From Gluconobacter aidae (GTDB lineage Bacteria > Pseudomonadota > Alphaproteobacteria > Acetobacterales > Acetobacteraceae), in contig NZ_WIPH01000023.1 of assembly GCF_009547075.1 (NCBI RefSeq), forward strand, positions 1-41,423: DNA of 41,423 nt. Reading direction: 5' to 3'. The notes beneath the pieces are model-generated. The model saw only the letters and a program-made list of their open reading frames with translations. It made no database searches and was not told where the DNA came from. The translations under genes and the position numbers were made by a program. The stretch's first letter is position 1, and each line of letters opens with the position of its first letter. Of the stretch, positions 33,826 to 41,423 are shown in pieces.

Positions 33826-34452
33826 ATGTTGGCAGGCATGAAGAAAACACTCGACGGACGCATTGACAACCTGACGGACTCCGCTCCTGCCGAACTCGGG
33901 CTGACGGGAAAACTTCTCGTGGCCGCCCCTGCTCTGGCGGAGACATTCTTCGAACGCACGGTCATCTATGTCTGTGCCCATTCTTTGCAGGATGGCGCGA
34001 TGGGGCTGATCGTCAACCGTCGGCTGTCGCAGCCGGGTCTGGACGATCTTTTTGCCCAGCTTGGAATCGAACCAAGCCCGCCGGAGCGGCGGATCGGCGT
34101 CTGCATGGGCGGCCCTGTCGAGCATTCGCGGGGCTTCGTCCTGCATTCAGCGGACTGGGCCGGGGAAGGCAGTCTCGATGTCGATGGCCAGACGACCCTG
34201 ACCGCCAGTCTGGATATCCTGCGCGAACTGGCGTCGGGTCAGGGACCGAAACGGGCGATGATGGCGCTTGGTCACGCGGCGTGGTCGCCGGGACAGCTTG
34301 AGCAGGAAATCCTGCGCGACAGTTCCTGGTTCGTGTCGCCGGCAACGGACGACATTGTCTTCGGGACAGATCATGCCCGGAAATGGCGGCAGGCGCTGGC
34401 GGCCATCGATATCGATCCTCTTCTTCTCTCAGCGTCTGTCGGGGAAGCCTGA
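33826..34452 (+). CDS. YqgE/AlgH family protein
   Basis: A 208-residue protein of the YqgE/AlgH (DUF179) family, small soluble proteins of unclear role, linked to alginate regulation in Pseudomonas. The family blocks are LTGKLLVAAPAL, FERTVIYVCAHSLQDGAMGLIVNR, RIGVCMGGPVE and the C-terminal ALGHAAWSPGQLEQEI. I start it at 33826 because GGAAGGG lies about 8 bases before; an upstream Met at 33772 falls inside the palindrome and 33838 lacks a site. grxB follows after 32 bases. Confidence 0.9.
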   Translation: MLAGMKKTLDGRIDNLTDSAPAELGLTGKLLVAAPALAETFFERTVIYVCAHSLQDGAMGLIVNRRLSQPGLDDLFAQLGIEPSPPERRIGVCMGGPVEHSRGFVLHSADWAGEGSLDVDGQTTLTASLDILRELASGQGPKRAMMALGHAAWSPGQLEQEILRDSSWFVSPATDDIVFGTDHARKWRQALAAIDIDPLLLSASVGEA

Positions 34453-34484
34453 TCAATCCTCATCCTTCACAACAGGACCGCAGC

Positions 34485-35138
34485 ATGAGCGCACCCCATA
34501 TCCTTTACGTCTACGAACACTGCCCGTTCTGCACCAAGGCGCGGATGATTTTCGGGCTGAAGAACATTCCCTATGAGCAGCGCATCCTGCTCAATGACGA
34601 TGTGGACGGACCGGTTCGCATGGTGGGCCGCAAGGTCGTGCCCATCCTTGAGGAAAACGGGACATTCATGCCCGAGAGCATGGATATCGTCGCCCATATC
34701 GACGGGATCGGAACCCCGGTTCTCACGGGAGAGACGCGCCCCGAGATCGCGGCCTGGCTACAGAAGGCGGGCAAGCCGCTCTATCGCCTGTTCCTGCCCC
34801 GCGCCGCCGCAACGCCTCTGCCGGAGTTCGCCACGACATCCGCGCGCGCGGGCTTCATCCAGCGCAAGGAGCCTTCCGTCGGATCGTTTAGCGCGCTGCT
34901 GGCGGACGGGACTCCCGAACTGGCGGAACTGAACGCGCTGCTGAAGGATCTGGCGGCCCTGATCCGTGCGCCGGATGCCGTCAATGGCGTGCTGTCCACG
35001 GATGACATCCACCTGTTCGCGCATCTGCACAGCATGTCGCTGATCCGGGGCGTTGTTTATCCACCCGAGGTCGAAGCCTATCGCCAGACCATGTCGAAAC
35101 GGTCCCGGGTGGAACTGTTCGATGATATGGCGGTCTGA
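34485..35138 (+). CDS. grxB: Glutaredoxin 2
   Basis: A 217-residue GST-like glutaredoxin that reduces protein disulfides with glutathione. The N-terminal thioredoxin fold has the active-site Cys13-Pro-Phe-Cys16 (E. coli Grx2 has CPYC), then KVVPILEENG and MPESMDIVAHID, which bind glutathione. The C-terminal helical domain (about 75-215) matches the size of E. coli Grx2. ATG at 34485 is chosen; the frame is open upstream across algH's end but unlike the family. A bidirectional terminator follows at 35170. Confidence 0.93.
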   Translation: MSAPHILYVYEHCPFCTKARMIFGLKNIPYEQRILLNDDVDGPVRMVGRKVVPILEENGTFMPESMDIVAHIDGIGTPVLTGETRPEIAAWLQKAGKPLYRLFLPRAAATPLPEFATTSARAGFIQRKEPSVGSFSALLADGTPELAELNALLKDLAALIRAPDAVNGVLSTDDIHLFAHLHSMSLIRGVVYPPEVEAYRQTMSKRSRVELFDDMAV

Positions 35139-35169
35139 TCCGGGCGTTTTCTGACCCGGAGTTCCTGCG

Positions 35170-35201
35170 AAAAAGGCCGGATCTGGCGATCCGGCCTTTT
35201 T
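35170..35201. terminator. Bidirectional intrinsic terminator
   Basis: AAAAAGGCCGGATC (35170-35183) and GATCCGGCCTTTTT (35188-35201) form a perfect 14-bp stem around TGGC. A and T tracts on both sides let it end both grxB and the convergent peptidase gene. Confidence 0.92.
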
Positions 35202-35220
35202 GACGTCCGTGAGACGAGGA

Positions 35221-37428
35221 TTATTTCCCGGGCTGAAGAACCGCGTGGAGGAACTGCTCCCGTCGCTGGGCCACGCGGGCGCGGATGACAGGATCGGGCA
35301 GCATGTGCGTGCCCGGCAGTAGGAGCAGGTCATAGGGTTTGCCGGCATGAAGCAGGGCCTGCGTCAGCTTCATGGTGTTTTCGAAATAGACGTTGTCGTC
35401 CGTGATGCCGTGCATGAGCAGAAGCGGCTGTTTCAGCGTGTTGGCATAGGTCAGGACATTGCTCTTGCGATAGCCTTCCGCATCGTCCTGCGGCTTGCCG
35501 AGATAGCGTTCTGTATAGGCCGTATCGTAATCCGCGAAATCGACCGGCGGTGCGCCCGCCACACCGACCTTGAACACATCCGGACGGCGAATGGTCGCCA
35601 TGGCGGTGAAATAGCCACCAAAGGACCAGCCATGTACGCCGACGCGGGAGAGATCCATTTCATGGTAGCGCTTGCCAAGCGCCTGGAGCCCGTCCACCTG
35701 ATCCTGAAGTGGCAGATCGATCAGGTTGCCCTTGATGGCCCGCTCGAAATCATGGTCTCGCCCCGGTGTTCCACGTCCGTCGAGCGTGACGACGATATAG
35801 CCCTGATTGGCAAGGCACTGGTCATCAAGATAGGACGTTGGCGTGTCATGCACCATTTTGGAGCCCGGCCCCGCATAGACGGACAGCACGACCGGATAAT
35901 GTTTTGAAGGGCTGAAATTGTCCGGTCGGATGATGGCGGCGTCCAGATCCCGCGCTCCTGCGGTCGTGAACTCGACATGAACCGGAAGTTTCGGAGGCTG
36001 GGCCACGCCCGGAAGGGTTACGACGACATGACCTGCCGTATCCCGCACCAAAGTCTGGCGCGTGCCGGCGGCACTGGCGAACGTGTCCACCATGGCCGTG
36101 TGCGTCCCATTCGTGACGTGGATGTTGTGAATGCCGCGCTCCGTCACGAACGGCGTGACGGCTCCGGTTTTCAGATCGATATGAACGACCTTGTTGTCCA
36201 GCCGGTTGGCGCGGACGGTGGCCGTGAGTGTGTCATGTTCGGCGTCGTAGTCGTTGAGGGCGATATAGGACAGGCCGGGCGGCGTCAGGACCCGCTTGAG
36301 CGTTCCGTCCGGGGCATGGAGTTCGAGCTGCCAGTCCTTTCCGCGGTCTGCGGCCCAGAGAAAGCCTGCGTTGTTGTCAAGAAAGACGGGCAGGTTGTGG
36401 CCGCCGGACGCGGCGCGCGGGTCCAGTTCGATCCAGGCCGGGTCGGACTGTTCCAGGAGAACATGGGTGTTGGCGGTCGCGGGGTCGATCGTGAGAAGCT
36501 GTTCTTTCGTCTGGGCACGGTTGAGCAGGACGATGGCGAGCGGCCCGTTCTTCCGCCAGACTACGCGACCGAGATAGGGCCATGCCTCGTGATCCCATGA
36601 AATCCAGCGGATCGGGCCACCTTTTGCGTCCACGAGGCCAAAGCGCGTTTTCGCGTTGTTCGTGCCCGCGCGGGGATAGCGGAAGGTAACGGGCTCGGCC
36701 TGTGGGGCTTCGGGGTTGGTGATGTAGTGCTTTTCGACGTCGCTGTTATCGGCTTCCTCGAACAGGAGGGTCTTGCTGTCGGGAGACCACCAGGCGCCAT
36801 CCGCACGTTCCAGTTCTTCGGCGGCGGCGAATTCGGCGAGGCCGTGGCTCAGAGTTTGGCTGCCCCCGGTCGTCAGGCGCGTTTCACGTCCGCTGACCAG
36901 ATCGACACTATAAAGGTCATTATCCCGCACGGCGGCGAGGCTCAGACCGTCCGGCGAAAGGCGGGGCGCGATCCACTGACCCGCGACCGGCGTGACGCGG
37001 CCGTCATCCGTGGCGATGCGTTCAAGCCGGCCATCCTGTGAGGCGAGAACCGTGCCGCCGTCCTCGCTCATCTGGTAGTCGGTGATGCCGGACATGCTCT
37101 GGCGCGCCCGTTCGCGCCGGGCCTTCTCTTCGACTGACAGATGTTCCGGCCCCGATGCCGGTGCGGCCAGTTCATGAATCGAGTGGTCCGGCAGGTCGTA
37201 GCGGTAGAGATGCAGATGCGTGTCGAACGGCCCCGAACGCAGGAACAGGACGGAGTGACCGTCCGGCGTGACTTCCGCGTGGTTCGGCAGGCCAAGCGTT
37301 CCGTTCCGGGTTTTGGCGAGATTGAGCATGCAGGCGGCGGGATCTGCGGCTGCGGCAAGGCTGGGGAACAGCAGCGGGGACAGGACGGCGCAGGCCAGAA
37401 GGGCGCGACGAAGGGGATGTGACGGCAT
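35221..37428 (-). CDS. Periplasmic dipeptidyl peptidase IV (family S9B)
   Basis: A 735-residue exported serine peptidase that releases N-terminal dipeptides, usually X-Pro or X-Ala. The signal peptide is about 1-27 (PSLAAA-AD). A beta-propeller domain (about 40-480) includes Glu204-Glu205 in FAAAEELERADGAWW, which in human DPP4 binds the substrate amino group. The alpha/beta hydrolase domain has Ser602 (GWSFGGY), Asp677 (GITDDNVYF) and His708 (PGTHMLPD). It is monocistronic, ended by the terminator at 35170. It probably feeds peptide nutrition in the periplasm. Confidence 0.93.
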   Translation of the reverse strand: MPSHPLRRALLACAVLSPLLFPSLAAAADPAACMLNLAKTRNGTLGLPNHAEVTPDGHSVLFLRSGPFDTHLHLYRYDLPDHSIHELAAPASGPEHLSVEEKARRERARQSMSGITDYQMSEDGGTVLASQDGRLERIATDDGRVTPVAGQWIAPRLSPDGLSLAAVRDNDLYSVDLVSGRETRLTTGGSQTLSHGLAEFAAAEELERADGAWWSPDSKTLLFEEADNSDVEKHYITNPEAPQAEPVTFRYPRAGTNNAKTRFGLVDAKGGPIRWISWDHEAWPYLGRVVWRKNGPLAIVLLNRAQTKEQLLTIDPATANTHVLLEQSDPAWIELDPRAASGGHNLPVFLDNNAGFLWAADRGKDWQLELHAPDGTLKRVLTPPGLSYIALNDYDAEHDTLTATVRANRLDNKVVHIDLKTGAVTPFVTERGIHNIHVTNGTHTAMVDTFASAAGTRQTLVRDTAGHVVVTLPGVAQPPKLPVHVEFTTAGARDLDAAIIRPDNFSPSKHYPVVLSVYAGPGSKMVHDTPTSYLDDQCLANQGYIVVTLDGRGTPGRDHDFERAIKGNLIDLPLQDQVDGLQALGKRYHEMDLSRVGVHGWSFGGYFTAMATIRRPDVFKVGVAGAPPVDFADYDTAYTERYLGKPQDDAEGYRKSNVLTYANTLKQPLLLMHGITDDNVYFENTMKLTQALLHAGKPYDLLLLPGTHMLPDPVIRARVAQRREQFLHAVLQPGK

Positions 37429-37619
37429 TGCATCTCCGAAAGGATGACGGCGGACAGGATTTTGACGTCGATCATGGACCGGGGCGCCGTTTGTGAACAG
37501 GGTTTCCGGGAAGGATGACGCAGCCGTCTCACGTTTTCGGGAGCGGGGGCGATTTTACCGGGACCGATCCCGGCCTCGTGTGTTCTGCATTGCGGTACGT
37601 CTCAGCAAGAAGGAGCCTG

Positions 37620-38705
37620 ATGGATATGCAGTATCGTCAGCTTGGTCGCTCGGGCCTCAGGATTTCAGCACTCAATTTCGGATCGGTCACATTTGGCGGG
37701 CAGGGCAACTTTGCCGCCACCGGCAAGGTGGATGTTGCCGAAGCCACGCGGATGGTGGACATCTGCGTCGAGCACGGCGTGAACATGTTCGACACGGCGG
37801 ATGCCTATTCCGGCGGCGAGGCCGAGGAAATTCTGGGTCGTGTTCTTCAGGGACGCAGTCGCGAACTGCTCGTGACCTCCAAGGTGCGTTTTCCGACGGG
37901 GAAGGGGCCGAACGAACAGGGTCTGTCGCGCCATCATATCCTCAATGCCTGCGAAGACAGTCTGCGTCGTCTGGGGCGCGATCACATCGACCTCTATTAT
38001 CTGCATGAATGGGACGGCCTGACGCCGGTCGAGGAAACGCTTGAGGCGCTCCAGACCCTGCGCGATCAGGGCAAGATCCGGTATGCGGGTATTTCCAATT
38101 TCTCTGGTTGGCAGGCGATGAAGTTGCTGGGCGCAGCCGAGCGGGACCGTCTGATCGCGCCGGTCAGCCAGCAGCTTTATTATTCCCTTGAAGCCCGGGA
38201 TGCCGAATACGAGCTTCTGCCGCTCGCCGTCGATCAGGGGCTGGGCGTGCAGGTCTGGAGTCCGCTGGCCTGTGGTCTGCTGACGGGGAAATACCGGCGC
38301 GGCAAGACGGCGCCGGAAGATTCCCGCCGGATTTCCGGCTGGCCGGAGCCCGAAGTCCGGGATCTGAAAAAGCTCTACGATACGGTCGAGGTTCTGGTGC
38401 AGATCGCCGAAGAGCACAGTGTTTCCGCCGCTCGTGTGGCGCTGGCCTGGACGCTGCACAAGCCGGGGATCACATCTCTGGTTCTGGGTGCGCGCAAGGA
38501 GAGCCAGCTTCTGGACAATCTGGCCGCCGCGTCGCTCCGTCTGACGCAGGAGCAGGTCCGCAGGCTTGATGACGTGAGTGCGCCTGATCTGATCTATCCG
38601 TACTGGCATCAGAACCGCAATGCGTTCGACCGTCTTTCCAAAGCGGATCTCGTTTTGCAGGGACCCGCAAAACGTCTTCGCGTGGCTCTTGAAACGAAAA
38701 AATGA
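37620..38705 (+). CDS. Aldo/keto reductase
   Basis: A 361-residue NADP(H)-type oxidoreductase of the AKR fold. The tetrad is Asp58 and Tyr63 ([14 protein letters not shown]), Lys88 (TSKVRF) and His129 (YYLHEWDG). The cofactor-binding C-terminal block is [22 protein letters not shown]. It resembles the YajO/Tas-like or voltage-channel beta-subunit-like AKR group; the substrate is unknown. I start it at 37620, after a strong AAGGAG. A longer frame to 37515 is not needed. Its last codons contain a likely heat-shock promoter for clpB. Confidence 0.92.
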   Translation: MDMQYRQLGRSGLRISALNFGSVTFGGQGNFAATGKVDVAEATRMVDICVEHGVNMFDTADAYSGGEAEEILGRVLQGRSRELLVTSKVRFPTGKGPNEQGLSRHHILNACEDSLRRLGRDHIDLYYLHEWDGLTPVEETLEALQTLRDQGKIRYAGISNFSGWQAMKLLGAAERDRLIAPVSQQLYYSLEARDAEYELLPLAVDQGLGVQVWSPLACGLLTGKYRRGKTAPEDSRRISGWPEPEVRDLKKLYDTVEVLVQIAEEHSVSAARVALAWTLHKPGITSLVLGARKESQLLDNLAAASLRLTQEQVRRLDDVSAPDLIYPYWHQNRNAFDRLSKADLVLQGPAKRLRVALETKK

Positions 38706-38716
38706 CTGCCTAAATA
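38688..38716 (+). promoter_or_regulatory. Candidate sigma-32 (RpoH) promoter of clpB
   Basis: CTTGAAA (38688-38694) and CCTAAATA (38709-38716) are separated by 14 bases. Against the alphaproteobacterial RpoH pattern CTTG-N17/18-CYTATNT this gives CTTG-N17-CCTAAAT, one mismatch (CTTG at 38688-38691, second box from 38709). It sits about 80 bases before the clpB start, overlapping the end of the aldo/keto reductase gene. Confidence 0.6.
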
Positions 38717-38796
38717 TTAATCACAGGCCGCTGCTTTCGGGGGCGGCCAGACATATCAATGCCGCCATAACGGGGCATGCGAGGACTTCAGAGATT

Positions 38797-41397
38797 ATGG
38801 ACATTCAGAATTTTACCGAGCGCAGCCAGGGCTTTCTTCAGGCCGCACAGACCATTGCGCTTCGGGACTACAACCAGCAACTGACGCCGGAGCATCTGCT
38901 CAAGGCGCTGCTGGATGATGAACAGGGTGCGGCATCCGGCCTGATCCGTGCCGCAGGCGGCGATCCGAAGGTCGTTCAGACCGCCAATGACGCAGCCCTT
39001 GCAAAACTGCCGAAAGTTCAGGGTGCCGGTGCCGGCCAGCCGCAGATGACGCCGGATCTGGCGCGTCTGCTCGACGCCGCCGAATCCGCTGCAAAAGTCG
39101 CTGGTGACAGCCATGTCGCGCAGGATCGTCTGCTCGTGGCGATTGCTGCCAGCCACACGCCTGCGGGCAAGGCGCTCGTGGATGGCAAGGCCGGGGCGCC
39201 TGCTCTGGAACGCGCTGTTGCGGAAATCCGTAAAGGCCGGACTGTGACGAGTGCTTCGGCTGAGAACACCTTCGATGCCCTGAAGAAATATGCCCGTGAC
39301 GTGACCGCTGTCGCGCAGGCGGGCAAGCTTGATCCGGTCATCGGTCGTGACGAGGAAATCCGCCGGACCATTCAGGTTCTGGCCCGTCGCAGCAAGAACA
39401 ACCCGGTCCTGATTGGTGAGCCGGGCGTGGGCAAGACGGCTATTGTCGAAGGTCTGGCACAGCGGATCGTCAACGGCGACGTGCCTGAAGCTCTGCGCAA
39501 CAAGAAGCTGATGTCGCTCGACATGGGCGCGCTGATCGCAGGTGCGAAATATCGTGGTGAGTTCGAGGAGCGTCTGAAAGCTGTTCTCAAGGAAATCGAG
39601 ACGGCTGAAGGCGAGATCATCCTCTTCATCGACGAAATGCACACGCTGGTCGGTGCCGGCCGCTCCGATGGGGCGATGGATGCATCCAATCTCATCAAGC
39701 CGGAACTGGCCCGCGGCACGCTGCACTGCGTGGGTGCGACGACGCTCGATGAATACCGCAAGTATATCGAGAAGGACGCAGCTTTAGCTCGTCGTTTCCA
39801 GCCGGTCTTCGTGGGCGAGCCGTCCGTTGCCGATACGATCTCGATCCTGCGTGGCATCAAGGAAAAGTACGAGCTGCATCATGGTGTCCGCATTACGGAC
39901 AATGCCATCGTTGCGGCAGCGACGCTTTCCAACCGCTACATCACGGACCGCTTCCTGCCGGACAAGGCGATCGATCTAATCGACGAGGCTGCCAGTCGTC
40001 TGCGCATGCAGATCGACAGCAAGCCGGAAGCGCTGGACGAACTCGACCGCCGCATCATCCAGCTCAAGATCGAGCGTGAAGCTATCCGCAAGGAGGACGA
40101 CACAGCCTCGAAGGACCGTCTGGTCGCGCTCGAGGCTGAACTGGCTGATCTTGAAGAGCAGTCCGATGCGATGGGTGCTGAATGGCATGCCGAAAAGGAT
40201 CGGGTGAACGCGATCCAGAAGCTGAAGGAACAGCTCGATACGGCGCGTTCCGATATCGACGTGGCGCAGCGTCAGGGTGATCTCGGCAAGGCGTCAGAGC
40301 TGAGATATGGCCTGATCCCGAACCTTGAGGCCCAGATCGCCAAGGCTCAGGAAGAGGAAGATGCCTCGTCGAAAAGCGGACTGTTCGCCGATACCGTGAC
40401 GGATCAGGGCGTGGCTTCGGTCGTCTCCCGCTGGACCGGTGTTCCGGTGGACCGGATGCTCGAAGGCGAGCGCGCCAAGCTGATCCGCATGGAAGATACG
40501 CTGCGTGAGCGTGTGGTCGGGCAGGAACAGGCACTGGTTGCCGTTTCGAATGCTGTCCGCCGGGCACGCGCCGGTCTTCAGGACCCGAACCGCCCGATCG
40601 GCTCGTTCCTGTTCCTTGGCCCAACGGGCGTTGGCAAGACCGAGCTGACCAAGGCTCTGGCGCAGTTCCTGTTCGATGACGAAAAGGCCCTGCTGCGGAT
40701 CGACATGAGCGAGTTCATGGAGAAGCACGCGGTCTCCCGTTTGATCGGCGCCCCTCCGGGCTATGTCGGTTACGATGAAGGTGGCGTGCTGACTGAGGCT
40801 GTCCGTCGTCGCCCTTATCAGGTGATCCTGTTCGACGAGGTGGAGAAGGCCCATGAGGACATCTTCAACATCCTGCTTCAGGTTCTCGATGACGGACGTC
40901 TGACGGACGGGCAGGGGCGTGTGGTGGACTTCCGCAACACGATTATCGTCCTGACCAGTAATCTCGGTTCTGAAGTGCTGGCCAATCTGCCAGACGGTGA
41001 ATCCGTGGATGAAGTCCGTCCGCAGGTCATGCAGGTTGTCCGCAACCACTTCCGGCCGGAGTTCCTGAACCGTCTGGACGAGATCATCCTGTTCTCCCGC
41101 CTGCAGCGCAAGGACATGGACCGGATCGTCAAGATCCAGATCAGCCGTCTGCAGAAGCTTCTGGAAGATCGCAAGATCGACCTGGAACTGGACGAGAAGG
41201 GAACCGAGTGGCTGGCCGCGGCAGGATACGATCCAGTCTATGGTGCTCGTCCGCTCAAGAGGGTCATCCAGCGCAGTCTGCAGAACCCGCTTGCAAGCCT
41301 GCTGCTTGAAGGCAGCATCCATGATGGGGAAACGGTCAAGGTTTCGGCCAATGACAAGGACCTCACGATTGATGGGAAAGCTGTTTCCGCAGACTGA
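38797..41397 (+). CDS. clpB: ATP-dependent disaggregase ClpB
   Basis: An 866-residue Hsp100 chaperone that, with DnaK, pulls polypeptides from aggregates. The N domain (about 1-145) starts [18 protein letters not shown]1 has Walker A GEPGVGKT (207-214). The coiled-coil middle domain (about 400-530) contains [20 protein letters not shown]2 has GPTGVGKT (608-615) and ends with the ClpB-type small domain. Length matches E. coli (857). The start is ATG 38797 after GAGGA. Only 26 bases of the downstream sequence are visible, beginning a palindrome AAACCGGTTT that may be a terminator. Confidence 0.97.
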   Translation: MDIQNFTERSQGFLQAAQTIALRDYNQQLTPEHLLKALLDDEQGAASGLIRAAGGDPKVVQTANDAALAKLPKVQGAGAGQPQMTPDLARLLDAAESAAKVAGDSHVAQDRLLVAIAASHTPAGKALVDGKAGAPALERAVAEIRKGRTVTSASAENTFDALKKYARDVTAVAQAGKLDPVIGRDEEIRRTIQVLARRSKNNPVLIGEPGVGKTAIVEGLAQRIVNGDVPEALRNKKLMSLDMGALIAGAKYRGEFEERLKAVLKEIETAEGEIILFIDEMHTLVGAGRSDGAMDASNLIKPELARGTLHCVGATTLDEYRKYIEKDAALARRFQPVFVGEPSVADTISILRGIKEKYELHHGVRITDNAIVAAATLSNRYITDRFLPDKAIDLIDEAASRLRMQIDSKPEALDELDRRIIQLKIEREAIRKEDDTASKDRLVALEAELADLEEQSDAMGAEWHAEKDRVNAIQKLKEQLDTARSDIDVAQRQGDLGKASELRYGLIPNLEAQIAKAQEEEDASSKSGLFADTVTDQGVASVVSRWTGVPVDRMLEGERAKLIRMEDTLRERVVGQEQALVAVSNAVRRARAGLQDPNRPIGSFLFLGPTGVGKTELTKALAQFLFDDEKALLRIDMSEFMEKHAVSRLIGAPPGYVGYDEGGVLTEAVRRRPYQVILFDEVEKAHEDIFNILLQVLDDGRLTDGQGRVVDFRNTIIVLTSNLGSEVLANLPDGESVDEVRPQVMQVVRNHFRPEFLNRLDEIILFSRLQRKDMDRIVKIQISRLQKLLEDRKIDLELDEKGTEWLAAAGYDPVYGARPLKRVIQRSLQNPLASLLLEGSIHDGETVKVSANDKDLTIDGKAVSAD

Positions 41398-41423
41398 CCC
41401 CCGTCAAAACCGGTTTCGGTTAG

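Noticed and set aside
40294-41322. 342-residue minus-strand frame within clpB
   Set aside because: Antisense to the highly conserved AAA2 domain, with no recognisable motif.

Overview
The window is about 41 kb of chromosome from an acetic acid bacterium (Acetobacteraceae, most likely Gluconobacter or a close relative). This is inferred from a long-chain NAD-type mannitol dehydrogenase of the Gluconobacter kind, high-GC coding sequence, and alphaproteobacterial forms of SerC, HisZ, MtaB and FtsY. I could run no search, so the genus is an inference. Most genes are housekeeping. No rRNA, CRISPR array, insertion sequence or complete prophage is visible, and no stretch over 300 bases lacks a gene.

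Left edge (1-605): a low-GC segment with the 3' end of an unrecognised gene abuts the 3' end of tRNA-Thr(TGT) and looks like the border of an integrated element. A 51-residue lipoprotein gene follows, coupled to mrp. From 1925 to 7465 come a DegP/HtrA protease, a FUSC-type membrane protein, mannitol 2-dehydrogenase, an SdpI/SdpR membrane protein-repressor pair and a DUF3309 miniprotein. From 7566 to 10197 come a TerB/DnaJ protein, a small membrane protein, a ribbon-helix-helix protein and QueG.

From 10355 to 14043 lies a probable periplasmic purine-nucleoside cluster: an exported adenosine deaminase and two exported NUP-family proteins. Four perfect GC-rich hairpins (14066-14173) separate it from queA-tgt. 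QueG, QueA and Tgt together cover the late queuosine pathway. The Tgt here appears to have lost the three zinc-binding cysteines. A Ser-rich miniprotein and MazG follow.

From 17832 to 22579 are argC, tRNA-Leu(CAA), serC-hisZ (4-base overlap) and purA, a biosynthetic block for arginine, serine, histidine and adenine nucleotides. Next is a two-gene unit of unknown function (22668-25118): a degenerate kinase-like protein with a C-terminal membrane anchor and a small membrane protein. Reading left from 28160 is dapF-mtaB-ftsY. A methyltransferase and a DEAD-box helicase with a strong terminator read right.

From 30956 to 33703 an SDR-PPK2-GT61 operon reads left. It is divergent from algH/yqgE and grxB, with a perfect 19-bp palindrome between them. 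A periplasmic DPP4-like peptidase, an aldo/keto reductase and clpB finish the window. A candidate sigma-32 promoter for clpB lies inside the end of the reductase gene. The least explained items are the kinase-like/membrane pair, the hairpin array, the NUP proteins, the cysteine-less Tgt and the tRNA-Thr island edge.
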